From Dipetalonema caudispina (Eukaryota > Nematoda > Chromadorea > Rhabditida > Onchocercidae), in contig JABVXV010000024.1 of NCBI GenBank assembly GCA_013365325.1, positions 310,001-374,000 of the forward strand: a stretch of 64,000 nt of DNA, read 5' to 3'. The notes below the pieces were generated by a model. The model saw nothing but the letters and a program-made list of their open reading frames with translations, ran no database searches and was not told the DNA's origin. Position 1 is the first letter of the stretch, and each line of letters begins with the position of its first letter. Below, piece after piece: positions 1-14,372 of this stretch. Position numbers and translations under genes: made by a program.

Positions 1-2724
1 TTTTTCAGTTGATGAAATTTTACATTTTAGAATGCTCTATAAAAAAAAGTCAAGCTGAGTTTCAATTTCAACAGGTGCTATTCTTTCTTTGTTGCTTTGT
101 TAAAAGAGTGGCTAAGCTTTTCTTTTGAAAGAAGTACAATTTTCAAATTATTTTAGATCTAATTTAAATTTTAAGATTGGAATATCCTTTAGACATATAC
201 AGAACTAAAAAATTTGTAGTTAATAGCAATATATAATCATGAATTGAGTAAAAAATGTTGTGAATAGTGTTGAATCTTTGATTTCATCGGTATGGATGAT
301 AATTCTTCCAAACTTTTTCTTAACTTAGCAAGTAATCTAAGAAAGTTTTGATTACCATACGTAAAATGTCTTAAATATGAATATGAATGAATTCACTGTT
401 ACTTAATATCAAATAATCATCAAATTATTATATTTTGCAAATTCATTATTTTTAATGTAATTTATCAAATCTAAATGGGGAAAAATTTTTCTAATGAATT
501 GCTCTTTTACTTTTTTCTTCATCTATCTTTAGCCTTATCAGGTAATTTATTGCTTGTCAAATTTGACAAATACATTTGAAATACAAAATACCATAGTTTA
601 ACTCATTCACTATGTAGATAACAATTTTGCTAATATTTCACATAACAAATCTTAATTTAAAATAAATTTTTAATTTCATATTTCTAATTATTTAACACCA
701 ACTGTTCGTTCATTTCTTAAGATTAGCTTCTTAAATTGAAAATTAAGTAGAAGTTCAGTTATAACAATGAATGATCACTGAATAGATAATCTATGTTTTG
801 GTGATATTCCTTCATTGATCTTTAAAAAATTAATAATAATGACAAAAATCTAAAAACATTTCGATTTTCTATTCCAAAGAAAAAAAAAATAACGTAACTA
901 AATGGTAATCTTTTTAATCTGTTATATAGAAAATTTTTTAATTCAAAATTCGAATATTTCGTTTTAAATAATCAGACATATTTCAGATTTATTGTTTATT
1001 AAAAGAGAGAGAGAGAGTAATAATATTCAATAATCTTTTGAATAAATATATTTATTATATTGGCATTCATTTTATTTTCTCTTTTTTTTTACATTGCAAA
1101 AGCAGTTGAAAAATTTCTTAAAAGTGAAGCAAATCCATTCCTATTCGATTTCTTTCTCAAAAATTAGCAAAAATTTATCAAAAATTACGAGTTCGATTCA
1201 AGCATCCTTTTACATATACGTTTTTTTTTTTTTATGAAAGCTAACTATATGGTATTAATATTTTAAATTTTAAAGTACATCTTTTTCTTTGTTGAATGTA
1301 CCACAGTAGAAGCACAGTATAATCAAATATTAAATAATTTTCTGGATTAAATTTTCAAGATTTTAGACAGGAAGAGAACGAAGACAAATGATGTACTTGA
1401 AATTTCAATATAATTCCAAATCAAATAAATAATGAATTTGTTACCTTTGAAAATTTACCTGCATAATAAATCCCAATTAACTTTTATAATGCGTTTTTAG
1501 ATAAAATGTTAACGCAGGAAATGTATCACTTTGGCAATTTGGTGGAAACTTAAGCAAAAAAATGTTAATTAAAACAATAAATAAATGAATGATGTGAAAT
1601 TACTTATTCAATGAAGAAAGATTTTGCAAAAAATACAATTCAATTTGTGCAATAATCTTTTAGAATTATAAAGTAATACATTTAAATGTTATCACTTATA
1701 ATTTGCAATGAATTCGTTCATTTCATTCTCGAAGTATAAAATCTATTTTGTAAATTACAAAATTGGAATTAGAAAAGAAGAAATGAAATGAATGTAATAA
1801 ATTACTGTTGAAGTGATTTCCATTTATCATTTAATATTGAAAGATACATAATATTGATTAGTTTTGAAGATGATACAATGCATTTTGTTACAGTGTTGTC
1901 TTTTCAAGTTTTTTGCAAAAAAAAAAAAATCTGGTTTTTAGATACTTTTAAAGGAAACGATGTTATGTAAACATAGCAATGTTTATAACCTATTATGGAT
2001 ATTGTATTCATCTTTCTACGATATAAGTAAGATACATTTATTACAGTATGTATCATAGTTCCAAGATTCTTTCAAACCGTTAATGCAAAAGAATCTATCT
2101 TTTATTTACTAATTTTTTAGTTGATTGATTCATTTAAATATGTATTAAAATATTTTCTTCATTTAGGGAAAGATTTTTTTAAACAAAAATTCGAAAATTT
2201 TAAACTTCATTTCTAATTTTTTAGTGTTGTTTAGTTACCACTTTAATTACATAAAATGCTTTCATGCAGCAAAAAAATGACAGTTGAATATATCAAAGAA
2301 CAAACGAACATCAAATTAACTTTCACGACAGATCAATATTATTATCAATGAATATTGAGTACTGCTTGAATCGGTCATAAACATTCAAGTGAAAAAAAGG
2401 AGAAGTAGAAAATATGAATTTCAAAAAGTTAATTCATTCATATTGTTGAATATGACTAAGGAAAGAAAGTCAATATTTTCAAAAAAAAAAAAAAAAAATG
2501 AAGTCAAAAAAAATTTTTAAAGTGCGCATTAATAGCATTCATCAGCGCTTCTTAATAAATGTGCTTTCAAGCTGAATATTTTTTTCCATCTAAATTATTT
2601 ATTTAACTTACTGCATTTGAGAAAACATCACGATTTGTAAATTGAAATACAAAATAAAATTGGAATATGTTATCGTACTTGAAAAGTAAAATAAAATTAG
2701 AAAAAGTGGATAGCTGTAACTTAC
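1..2724. other. AT-rich non-coding stretch, probably intron or 3' flank of the amnionless-like gene
   Basis: I find no exon with credible codon content in this stretch on either strand. It is very AT-rich, with A and T runs and a short GA repeat near 1006-1017. The amnionless-like gene on the minus strand has its last recognised donor at 2724-2723. This stretch is therefore most likely its next intron, with the remaining exons beyond the left edge. A short divergent exon could be hidden here. Confidence 0.5.
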
Positions 2725-3825
2725 TTGACCAGCTAATACTAATGCACCGACAGTAACGAAATCTTCTAACAATATTCGAGTACCACTATCTGATGGAATT
2801 ATAGCAGTATCCTGAAAGAAATATCCTCAAAAGTTTGATGGTTTGATTGTTAATCAGCTTAGCTAATTTCATATCTTTCCAATCAATCAACAGCATTTCA
2901 TATCTTTTCAAAATATTTCAGTGAATTTTGCTCTATGTGAAGCCTCAGAAGATTAAACGACATTGAATATTTTAAAATACTATCATTTATGTTACCTGAG
3001 ATGATGGTACCTGAAGGACATGTAATGTTGGCCTCCATTGAATTCCATTCTTAGATGCTATCCAATTTGATCCATTATAGAAACCCAATGATGGACTTTG
3101 TTTGAAATATACTTCTAAAATTATTCCTACTTCTTCAATTTTAGAAATGAGTGATTAAGGGATACATGAACTTTAATCTTAATCAATTCCTGAAAAATCT
3201 CATAACCTTCTCAATGAGAGATATTAGTAGTGCGAAGGGAAAAAGTTTTAATTTTCTATTTCATCTTAGTTAGGAATACAAAAATATCTGTGTTGTGTTA
3301 TAGATTAGGCAAAAATCGATTTTATTAAGTAATGGATATAACTTTCCTGAAAAATTTGCTCAACATTTTCCAAAATTTCAAGTTTTCTCGAAAAAAAAAG
3401 ATGCTCCAAAAAAAAAATTTGCAAGCTTCGAGTAAATTTTTCAGAAATGTTAAATCGGTTACTCATTTGAAGTCGAATTTTTCCTTCCCATTTAAACAAG
3501 AAATTTCACCTTTCGCATTTTGCCTCCTCTTGCATTGCCAGTTGCCGATCTTTCCCAGTTCTGTCCCTTCACCAAAAAATAAAATTCCATTATTTGGAAG
3601 TTCGATGCTTTGTGAATGTAATCCAGTAGCAATCAATGCTGTGGTAATTTTTCCTTCATCGAAATGAATTTGATCATTTTCGCATGGGCTAATATTATTT
3701 TCCCAATATTCCGATTTTTCTAGAAGATTTGTTCGACGAAATATATAGGTTAAACATTGAACATTTTGTATCGGAAATAGTAGTAGTAGTATCAATTTAA
3801 CAGTATTTTGATGTATTTCCCGCAT
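2725..3825 (-). CDS. Amnionless-like endocytic receptor subunit, 5' part (three exons)
   Basis: Exons read 3825-3510, 3114-2996 and 2811-2725; phases agree (1, then 0, then 0), giving the first 174 residues. Residues 1-24 form a signal peptide (MREIHQNTVKLILLLLFPIQ). Then comes the pattern typical of the amnionless extracellular region: W-x5-SPC-E-x-D-x-I-x-F near residues 41-53, a stretch with IELPNNGILFFGEG, a FYNGSNW motif at the start of the second half, and VPSSQDTAIIPSDSG (phase-correct across the second splice). In vertebrates amnionless is the membrane partner that carries cubilin to the apical surface for endocytosis. The transmembrane segment and the cytoplasmic tail with endocytic signals are not in the window. 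Recognition rests on my memory of the family pattern and on the phase-correct joins; a different Cys/Trp-rich receptor is possible but less likely. Confidence 0.72.
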
Positions 3826-5138
3826 CTAAATTAATATTTGTAATGAAAGATTAAAAAAGAGCCTGGTCATTTAGCTCATGTTGATAACGGTAATATCTGA
3901 TAGATTAATCAATCACGTCGATACGGTTAACACTCATATTTTGCAATAATGCGTTCTTGGAAGATGTTGAGAAATTTCGTAGCTCACAATTTTTTGCTTA
4001 TCAATGATTATGATTATTCCTGAGAGGTTTCTGGTGATATGATAAACAAACGATAATTTCTATTGGTACGTTAGGAATTATAATACGTTTTATTCTACCC
4101 ATGGAAAAATATATCACTTAGTCGAAAGGTGAATCACAGGAAAACTGATGAAGATATGAAAAGATAGAAATTTCATATTTTCTTCAAATATATCATGAAG
4201 GATCGATTGTTTCAAATTTGTTTAAAGCATTTGAATTATAGAAAAATAAAGAAATTTTCAAAAAACGGTCGAAGTATTTGATTTAAATTCCTGAAAGTTT
4301 TAGCAAATATTGCTATTAATATTCGTTTTATTTTATTTATAAAATCACTATCAAGTGATATTATAAAATTTTAAAAATATTAGGCATCACAGATTCACTG
4401 AACGAATGTTTCATACTTCATGAAATTTAAAGATATGAAACATTCTTTACAATCGAGAAGTATCACGTAAGTGTTAATTAAGGATTAAAAAAATTGCAGA
4501 GGTAAACAAGTGTGTCAGGTATTCAATATGAGTATCTACAACCATTGATTTTCTGGACTGATATGCAAAAAAAAAAAAACATCAGTGATGCATTGAGAAA
4601 TTGTTATCAAAAGTTCGAAAGAACTTATCAGTATTTACATAACACTAATATTTTGTTATGAATGCTTAACGATCGCGAGTTGCTACCACAATTAGGCGAT
4701 AATATTTAATAAAAAGCAAAAAGAAAAAAGCAGAAGATCACATCGATAAATACAATCAGAAAAATAAATATAATTAGAAAATGTGGAAAATTTCGAAGAC
4801 TTCTCATTTGTAAAATAGTTACAGGATGAAATGGAAGAGAATGGTAATTAGAAATTAAAAATAGAATAACATTTATATCAATTAGTATCAGGCAATATCA
4901 TCAAAGGTTGTAATGTCACATTACTCCTAAAGAATCATTGATTTTCTCACCTGTTTGCGTATGATTATGAAGTAGAAGTTTATCTTTATCATCGTTAGGA
5001 CATACTTATGCGCTTATCAGAATGATAAAGGATTTTCAGAAGAATGGGAATTACAATTATTTCAAATATCGAAGATTTGCCAAGAAATATATATATATAT
5101 ATAATAAGTAAATGAATGGAATGATAGGATATCATTAA
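3826..5138. other. Intergenic stretch between amnionless-like 5' end and synaptotagmin 3' end
   Basis: Both flanking genes are on the minus strand. This 1.3 kb should hold the synaptotagmin 3' UTR at its right side and the amnionless-like promoter at its left side. I see an (AT)n microsatellite at about 5088-5103 and A runs, but no coding exon. Polyadenylation signals cannot be assigned with confidence because AATAAA-like strings are common by chance in such AT-rich DNA. Confidence 0.5.
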
Positions 5139-8100
5139 TTAATCATCATTGAATGGCATCAACATATGCCATTGCGCAACGGAACGACGTGGTGTTGCAA
5201 GTACATCTTGCCACTGTTTCAGCGCTACACCATTAGCATTATTACCGATGATAACGTGACCGATACGTTCATTGGAACCAACTCGATCGTAATCCGAAAC
5301 CGTCACTTGCAAATGCACCCGCTGAAACGGAATTGTTTACATTAAATTGGCAGGAATTTATTGTTAGCTAAACGAAAGCTATTAAAATGAAAGCAAAATA
5401 TACGAATATTATTAAGATTTTCTAATTTAATTTTATTTCAATACTACTTTAACATTTTTCTTTGCTGAATTTTGAAAGTAACGTGTAAGATAAGTGTCAA
5501 ACAAAAATTTCTTTGACTTTGTGATAGAAGTTATATTCATCAAGAAATAATGAAAATCATCGTCGATAGTATGATATGAGCTGAAGTAGAAGAAGTATGA
5601 TACTGTGCCTCATTGTAATTGCGTAGAAATAAAAAAGCCTAGCATTATCTCAGTGATCGTGTTCACATATTGATGTTGATATAAAGTTTTTGAATTCTCG
5701 AAAATTTAGATATCTATAAATAAAATGAAAAGGCTTAATTAGAGGATAAATTCTTCAACTTTAACTTAATTGTTAATAACTCACTTTACCTGCATTTTCT
5801 CTGGACTGACATCAAAACTGAATGATTCATTGTAATATGGATTTAATGTTTTCATTTTAATTGTTGTTTTCTTTTTTTCTAATCGTTTCTTTTGCAACAT
5901 CAAATAAATTTTAACGTATGGATCTGCAACAATGAATTTATTTTCATTGCAATCAAAATAATCCCATAATGACATCAAAACGTTTAATTTGAAATTATGA
6001 AATTAATTATTTGGAATATAATAGACTTTATATGGGACACAGAGAAATGCTAGGCATATTTCACCTAACTTTTTATTACTTTGAACTTACATATGCATCA
6101 ATTAGACCGAAGTCGAAAAGTTGATAATGTCATCTTTCAATATTACAGCATTTGTATGATATCGTGTGAATTTTAATAAGTGTTATAAAATGTTATTATA
6201 AATTTAGAAACTAACCTGATAAACCAAGGACGTCCATTTTTTTCAAATTTTTACATTCCATTACGACAACTGTTAATTTATTCTTATTAGGAACATAACG
6301 AAGTGCTAAACATACTTCACCTAACCTATTTTCCTGAAATTATTCGAGAAATTACTTCAGCTCTATATATACTTTTCGATTAGAAATTTGCTCTTTGGTT
6401 GTGTTATTTAAAACTTATTATTTTGAATTTTAATTTTTTATAAACATATTATCTAACCGAAATTTTATCAATAAATTAAGTTGTACTGAAGGAATGGAAC
6501 TCAGTAATTCCTTTTGTAATCAATTTCTAATATTTAGCATATGACAAAGTGAAATATATTTATAATCAAAAAAATATCTCTTAGTTTTTTCGCATCATTT
6601 CTTCCCAACTCGCAACCTATCAATAATGAAACTGCTCATCAATCATTTCTAATTGTTCTTTTATGGAAAATGAAAAAGTACTGGCGGAGTTTGAATCAAG
6701 TCGAATCTCTCAATAGTGGTCGCTAAGTCTATTTTTCCAAGTGGTATTGAAATTTCGCCTATCTGAAATTATTGTTGCATATTGGAATACTGTTCCAATT
6801 TTTGCTCTGGTCGTTCCAATCTTCTTAGAATTTAGCAGTTTCTCGTGATACGATTATTAAAACATAAAATATGTTCACAAGGAATAATTGTAATTTGGAA
6901 TATATATTTAATGTTTGAATAATAAAAACATAAATTTTAATTTTTTCAACCTATTGCTAATCCATTCAGATTTATATCGATGATTAACAACACATTTTTG
7001 ACATGTAAACATGAATGAGAAAGAAGAAAAAAGAACAGACTTGTTGCAAAAAGTTCTGAAATTGTTGTTTACTCTGAAATGTTAAAATTGAAATCAAAGA
7101 TTTTGATAAATAATCTTACCTGACCATGTTTACCGAATCTATCAAAATCGAAAACGCTCATAACCAGCGTTTGACTGCTGATTTCGCTATACGGTATCTG
7201 AAGTTTATATGAATAAGAATGAATAAAGTCGACTGGCACTTAAATTTCACTTAAAAGGGTCTTATTAAATGACAGCTAGGCATAATTCCTATGCTTAGCT
7301 ATAAGTGTGGAGGTAAAGTAAACATAACAAAAAATTTAGTGGTAGTTTTGAAAATTGAAATGGAAGGAAAAAGATTGGCAAAATACTTATTTCCATTAAT
7401 CAATGTACTAATCTTTTTTCGTTTTTTTTTTTTTTTAACCTATTGGTGAATCTAAAGGATAATCGATTAAAATATAAAAGCAAACTAAAATTAGAAGTAG
7501 AAAGTTTACACAGTATGGTTTTTTCAAAATAAATCTTGGACCTATTAATAATGAAAACGACCAAAAATTAAACATCCTTACTTAGGCCTTATTTTTCTCT
7601 TCGTTGATTTCTACATATAAATGAATTATTGCACATCAAATGCAAAAAAAGTTAATCGTTATTTCTCCACCCTTCATTATCGTTTCAATTTTCTCTTTTT
7701 TTTTCTTCCCCCCCATTCATTAACCGATTTTTTCTATATATTTTATTGAGTAAATAATGGATTTGCTGAATTAACAATCATATGCATCTAAAAAAATTTT
7801 CCTTTTCAGCAGAAAAGTACAAGTTGTATTTGATGGAAAAAGTTATTGATTTTAGAAAATGAATTTATAATTTTAATCTTACACATTTTTTAGCAATAAT
7901 GGCAATAATCATGATAGTTTTGCTAACGAAAGATAAGTTTAAAAATTGGAATTCAACGAATGTCTTGAAAAATATTTTCTGTATCTTTGAATTTTCTGTA
8001 TCTTTGATAATTATAGAAGGAATTTCTTTCTACAAAAAGTTAAAATGGAAAAAATCCTATTGTTGAATGATTAACATAGAAAATTTCATATCCCATTTTA

Positions 8101-9184
8101 TTTCGTTTAACTTTTAAAGAGTTGCTTGTCTAATATAAGCTCAAGAATTGTCGTATGAAAAATTGCTGTTTACACAAATGATTAATGTCAGCTAAAGATA
8201 TTATAGTTTCCAATGAATAACATCGATTATTCGATTTTCAAATGTATTGGTGATTGATTTTAGTGGGATTTGGAAAAATGTTGTGGCAAAAGATTAGCAA
8301 ATTATGATCGTAGATTAGCAAATTATGACTTGTTGCATGACATACGTTCGTGGAGAGGACAACAATTCAAAATGGCGATTTTACTTTTTTTTTTTTCTTT
8401 TTTGAAATGCTGAACGTCCATAAATTTTTATAATAAGTGGGTCTCTTTTTTTAACTTGTCATTGCAAACATCAAATGATCACTTATCATTCCTGATCATC
8501 ATGACTCTCTTCTTCGTCTAACTTCTTGAATTACAAAACCATATTTTAGATTTCTTAGTAGTTCTTGATTAAACACCGTAAATATTGTGTAAATAAAGAA
8601 TGTCATTTAAATACACTTTTTGTCTAAATCATTCCTTAGTTCAAAATAAGTAATCAATTATTAGCAGAAAAAAGAATTATTAAAATAATAGTCACATTTA
8701 TATGAAAGTATTTCTAATATGATGCGGAAAATTCCAATGATGAAAAAATTCTAATTACTTTTTGCATCAGCTTTATATTGCCAATATATCTTATTGCTAA
8801 TATAGTAATTTTGCTAACTAATATTGTTTGACCCGTGATAATATCGCTATTATTTCAATTAGAATTAATTTTTATTAGTAAAAAAACCATCACAGATGTT
8901 TTTTTCTAATGATTTTGCAACATTTAATTTGTGATTTTTCTCATCGTTATTGTTTTTGAACGGAAAATTTTTGTTTCACCTGATCCTAAATTTTGAATTA
9001 AATCAGTTGAATTTACCTTGAACACAAAATTTTCATTGAAAACAGGATTAAGTGATTTCTTCTGCACTCTGGTTTGATATTTCTTTTTTTTGTCCGGTAA
9101 GAGAAATAGCTTGACATATGGATCGGAGGTACCACCAAGATCCATCGCTGGTAATCCATCTGCTTGGATGACTGTTACCGTTAG
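5139..9184 (-). CDS. Synaptotagmin, C2A and C2B domains (3' six exons)
   Basis: Exons read 9184-9017, 7197-7120, 6762-6682, 6333-6216, 5923-5790 and 5321-5139, all phase-consistent and ending at TAA. They give 253 residues with two C2 domains. C2A starts at [15 protein letters not shown] and carries [16 protein letters not shown] and [12 protein letters not shown]2B carries [36 protein letters not shown], the polybasic [24 protein letters not shown] and [14 protein letters not shown], and ends with [10 protein letters not shown]. Synaptotagmins are vesicle membrane proteins that couple calcium and phospholipid binding to SNARE-driven exocytosis. The N-terminal membrane span and linker lie further upstream on this strand and were not found. 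One C2A calcium ligand appears changed (HGQIG in place of the usual HDQIG). The donor after the 6762-6682 exon is GTACTT, a weak but usable site. I cannot say which C. elegans snt paralogue it matches. Confidence 0.93.
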
Positions 9185-10240
9185 CTACAAATTTCATATT
9201 CATATAAAATTTAAATTCATTGACCTTCTTGATTTATTGCTCGTGAATTCCCACTTATTAATCAAAGTTCATTGCTTTACTTAAAAAATGGCATATGATA
9301 TGGTGTCGGATATGATGAAAAATGAAAAATTGGTGAAAAGAAAAGCAATTTTTAGCTTTGCAATATTTATCGTATAGGACAAAAAAAAAAGTAATAAGTA
9401 ATAATCATTAAGAGATGACAGAAAGGGTTTAAAACAATATTGGAAATGTCTTTTTCATCTATCAAAAAATTTTCATATGTAAATTGGTTTTTCATTCTCT
9501 TTAAAAAAAAATGCACCCAAAGAAAAGTGAATTATTTCTAAGAAATTTTTTATATTAGAGTAAAAATTTCTTCTCAAAATAGATTTTCTTCCTAAATACA
9601 CTTTGAAATAAAAAATTAATTTTGTTTTTCAAAAAAACTCACAAAAAACAAAATTTAAAGTATTTAAACTAATACTAAAGGTATTATTAGGAGTTGTATG
9701 AATTGAAACCGGAAGCGTCAGCTTTCAGCCACATCAAACTTTATCAAAAGCTTTATTCACGTGAATATAAACACTGAGCCATTGAAAAAGTACAGTAATT
9801 CTTCGTTATAAATTTTAAAAAGTTCACAAAATGCTTTAATGCATTTATCTTCTGATTTTCTTCCTGGCTTTTAAATCATTTTGCAATTTTTAAAATTTCT
9901 ACCCTCATAAAAATATATTTCGCAGCTTGATGATTAAGAAAAAACAATACAATGCTATATCTTTAATTTTGTTTGATGGAATACCGAATTTTATTCCTAA
10001 TCACTATTATTCTTCAATTAAAACAGTTTAAAATTTTATTGGTGTTATTTAAGTTGCAACATTTCTTCAAAACAACACATTTTATTTACTTCTCTGAATT
10101 CAACAACGTTAAATAATATTTTAATTCAAAAGATTTCTGAAAAAAAAAAAAACTTGCTGAATTTTTATCGAAGTCGTAATCAAGTTTATAAGATAATCGT
10201 CCCAAAAATTTTTTCTCCCTTTTTTCCTCTTTTTTCTTAC

Positions 10241-10276
10241 TTGTTGCTGTTGTTTCTGACGAAACCGATTCGGTTG
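10241..10276 (-). other. Possible small upstream exon of the synaptotagmin gene
   Basis: On the minus strand a CCACAG acceptor is followed by 36 bases that read QPNRFRQKQQQQ, then a GTAAGA donor. The exon is phase 0 to 0, so it could join the phase-0 start of the 9184 exon through other exons. The coding look is Gln-rich and could be chance. It is offered only as a candidate linker exon. Confidence 0.2.
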
Positions 10277-13200
10277 CTGTGGTGATTTGAGAAAATTAGA
10301 TTGAACAAAGTAAATTTGAATATATTGAAATATTATTCATTAGGGACAATTAGGCGAAAAGAATGCTTGATTAATTTAATTCATTTCTGGGGAAATAGGC
10401 ATATTGTTAGTGAATTAGATAATATTGATAATAATCAAAATAGCGCTTAGATTATTGATTAGCTTATGCTATTACGATAATACATTTTAAAGTTAATTGA
10501 AAACTTTTGTAGTCAATTTATTAATGTTAATGAGCATACATACTTGGATTGCCTTTATCCCATGAAAACATCGTTTTTTCATTCCATTTCTTGCTAATAA
10601 TAACCTCTAGCATATGGAAACACACATCTGCAAATCACTATAAACTATAATTTCCATCACTCAAATCTTATACAACGACAATTATGATTACGAAAAAATT
10701 TCAACTTCAATATCTTACAATTGTTAAAATGTTATAAAACATATCTCGCAATGTTTGAATAGTTTTTAATTAAGCTTAATTAACATATTACGATTTACTT
10801 TCAGAGGATTTAAAAGATTTAGGAAAGTATATGCAAAGAACTCATTATAAAATTTTAAAAAATAAAGAAAAAATTGCTGACATAAGGAAACACAACCGAT
10901 ACCTCATCTGTTCTTAATGAGCATTGTTCGATTTTTCCCTTCTAATATTTTCAAATGAAAAGCACGAAATTTATTTTGCAATTTAGCTTGAATTTAATTA
11001 ATTTTTGTGGAAATGAATATGTGTGGGAGATGCCATAAATAAAGAAATGAAAGATACGATGGATGCATTTGATATAGCCTCTATAGTTCTCATTAATTTA
11101 AGTATTTTATGGGTGTAGAATAACAGACTTTCCTTTTGTTAATGTAATGGATTCAGAGTGGAATAATTAAATTAAACAAACATGAAATTGTATATTTTGG
11201 TGAAATTTGAGAAAAAAAAGAATTCTTTTCTTTTGCTCTTTCTGAATCTTTGCAAAATTAAGATAGAATTCTTCCACTGCTTAAAATTTTCAGCAATATG
11301 ATGAAATAAAATCCACTGATATTCATCAGTTATGAAATGTGATGCAAAATGTACGAAAGATAAACACGTAATAAGAATCAAAGGAATTCGAAATGCATTT
11401 TCGGAATAAAAAATATTGTTTAATACGTACTTTTTCGTGTATGATATGATAAGAGATAAATATATCACTAATTATAAATTTGTATTTCTTCCTTGAATAC
11501 ATTCAATTTGCTTTCATCGATCTTTCTCTTTTTCAGTCATTAATCTTTTAATTATCTTTCTATTTTTATCTCTGCATCTATTTTAAGATAATTGCTTTCT
11601 TAAAATCTTTTTAAATTTCAGAAAATTCTCTGTGAATGTTGAAACGAAGAAACTATATGGTAAGGAGCAATAGTGGATCTGTCTGGTACTTTTGTAAATT
11701 GCAACAATGCTGATAATGTTATCAGGAGAAAGTGTGAACTTGTAATTGGATCTTTTCTTTTTCAATCTTCCCCTTTATGGAAACAAAAAAACAAAGAATG
11801 AAATTAGACGTCATGAACAAAAAAAGCATAGGAAAAAGATAACTGCCCTGAAATGTTGACTTTTTGCTTGACTGATTCATTTGTATCGGACGAAATCTTA
11901 TTCAGCAGAAAATTGAGACAAGAAAATCCTTCATGACATGAAATTCAACTTTTCGCTCTATTAAGCAGTCTCTCTCTCTCTTTCTCTCTCAGTTAGCAAT
12001 TTATTTTATCGTTTGTTTTAATGTAATTTTTGATAGAATTATCAAAATGATTAAATAAAATATAGGTTTTGTTCATGAAAAGAAGAAAATGAAGGATAAG
12101 AAAGAGAGAGAAATATATATATGAGATAGCATTAGGATAATGAGTTTAAAAAAATTGGAAAATAATCAATTAACCGCTTTGATCTTGGGAAGTTGGCAAA
12201 TTTAAGGTTTCATAAATGAATGAATTAAATTGATAAATAATGGAAACAGTATTTATAGTTTCATGAAGATATCATATCAGTTTAAGGTTTCATTTATCAA
12301 TACTCATTGTGAACTGTTGTCCCACAATTTTTCTTCCTCTCTCTATCTTTTTCTCCTTTTATCTCTCTATTTTAGCCATATTTCGATATTTGATCAAGCA
12401 TTTCTTGAGGAAACGGACAATTAGATTTAGCAGACTAACTAGGCTCTGATGAATTCCTATCTTTTATCATTTTTGCTTCTAAAAATAATCTCTAGCAGAA
12501 AAAAAAAAAAAAGTATAGTTTCATAGTCATAGTTAGAGAGATGACGGGAAATTGTCACCAATCATGAATGATGCATTATATGGAATAGAACAAGAATGTG
12601 ACATGAACAAAGGATAGATTATTGGATAGATTGTTTTATTTATTTAGAAAAGGCTTCCCTTTGGGAAACTGTTTGTTTCTATCATTTTGTTTTTTTTTTC
12701 TTTTTTTTTTTTTTCTCGCATAAATTTTTAAAATTCTTATAAAAAAAAAAAAAGTTTTTCATGCCACTCAAACAGTTTCCATGGCATTCGGAAGAACTTA
12801 TGCTATGGAAAGAAGATATTTATTATTCAGAATAGAAAGACAAAAAGCTGTAATTTAGCCAATGCCAAAGTATAGTTGCAATCTTTTTGATTTCATTAAA
12901 TCAATAATAATTATAAACTTCCCTTAGTATTGTGTAATTTCGGGAAACACTTCAACATAAATTATAAGAGGACTGTGTGATAACTTGAATTGAATTTTTA
13001 ATTTCTAGAAAATAAATAAAATAGGTCTTAGAGGATGTAATTTATTATGTTTGAGTAATAATTTATCCATAATTTATTTAATTTTTTCAAGTGGTCGAAA
13101 TATTTACGAAAGGAAAGAGAAAAGAATGACAAAAAATTCATTTTGACAATAACCTGTACCTTTTTTACTTATTGCAAATGCAACTTGAGAGTTGAACTTA

Positions 13201-14338
13201 GGTTAGATGCATGAACATTTTAAATCATTAAATCTTCATAGAAAATGTTTCAAGAATGCTAACGAGTTCGAAGAAGAATTGATCGAAAGATAGCCAACAA
13301 AATTAACAAACCAAAATTGTTCGAATGTTTTAAGAGATGTCAGACTTGAAAGGATCAAAAAATTCCTATTTTATGTTATAAATAGAAGTAAATAAGCATT
13401 TATATGAGCAGAAAAAAAAAAAGACTAAAAATAAGTGGCAAACATTTAAAATAAATGGAAATGAAATGTAAGAGAAACGAAAACTACTGATGAATATCTG
13501 TTTCTAACTGCTAATGACAATTTGTCACATACATTTATCTGTAGCAGTTGTTTATAAAACATTATATCTAGATTTAAGTTATATTGATTAAAATGTAGTA
13601 TAATATTTTTAGATGTTGCCACTAAAATGCTTGTATTCTTTCGGATAAAATAATTTAAGTTCATTTCAGATGAAAAAGAAAAAACCAAAAAAAAAAAAAA
13701 AAACGACGATATTGGATCGTTAAAATGATTCAGCAGATATATATGGCTAAGTATAATGTAGAATGCTTGAAATTTTGGATTTCACAAGAGAAAAAAGGAA
13801 ATCCTAGCCAATGATGCTGACGTTTAGGAAAAAGACTGTTGTGGTCCTTATTGATGCTGGGCTGAATGATGGATAATAACCCTTTATAAAATATGGCCCA
13901 TAACTGAGCAAACTTCTCTACTTGCTGATATATTCAGGGTAAATTATCGCATTCCACTTAAATGTAACCCATATAATCATACAATATATTATTAAATGTA
14001 TATAAAAGTCTTTGAAAAAGAGATTCAAAAATGTAAAAATCAAATTAGTGCAAAGTGGCACTATTATAGTGTGCCAATGTGCCATGCAGATTCATTCAAT
14101 GTTTAGAACTTGGCCATATATATATGCTTGGCATCTTTTCCATGGGATTAATTAAAGAGTATCATTGGTATGTAACTAAAAAATGGAAGATATGATACAA
14201 TTGAAGCATGAAATAAAATAGAGTAAGATAGCTTTTAGAGATTGATTGCGATAGTGATATTCTTTAGAAGCATTCTAAAGAAACTTAGGCCTTTTAGGCT
14301 TCAATCAAGTGCTGTCACAATCATCGTTATCTTGGCAA

Positions 14339-14372
<34 letters not shown>

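Noticed and set aside
3332..3667. 111-codon open frame on the plus strand
   Set aside because: It is the antisense shadow of amnionless-like exon 1, which has a signal peptide and phase-correct splices on the minus strand.
6216..6333. Suspected one-base frameshift in the first C2B exon
   Set aside because: Recounting the bases showed the exon is 118 bp, starts at 6333 and reads through normally into the next exon in phase 1.
11172..11468. 98-codon minus-strand open frame with hydrophobic stretches
   Set aside because: Composition is Phe/Ile/Lys-rich as expected for chance frames in AT-rich DNA; no family pattern and no splice partner.
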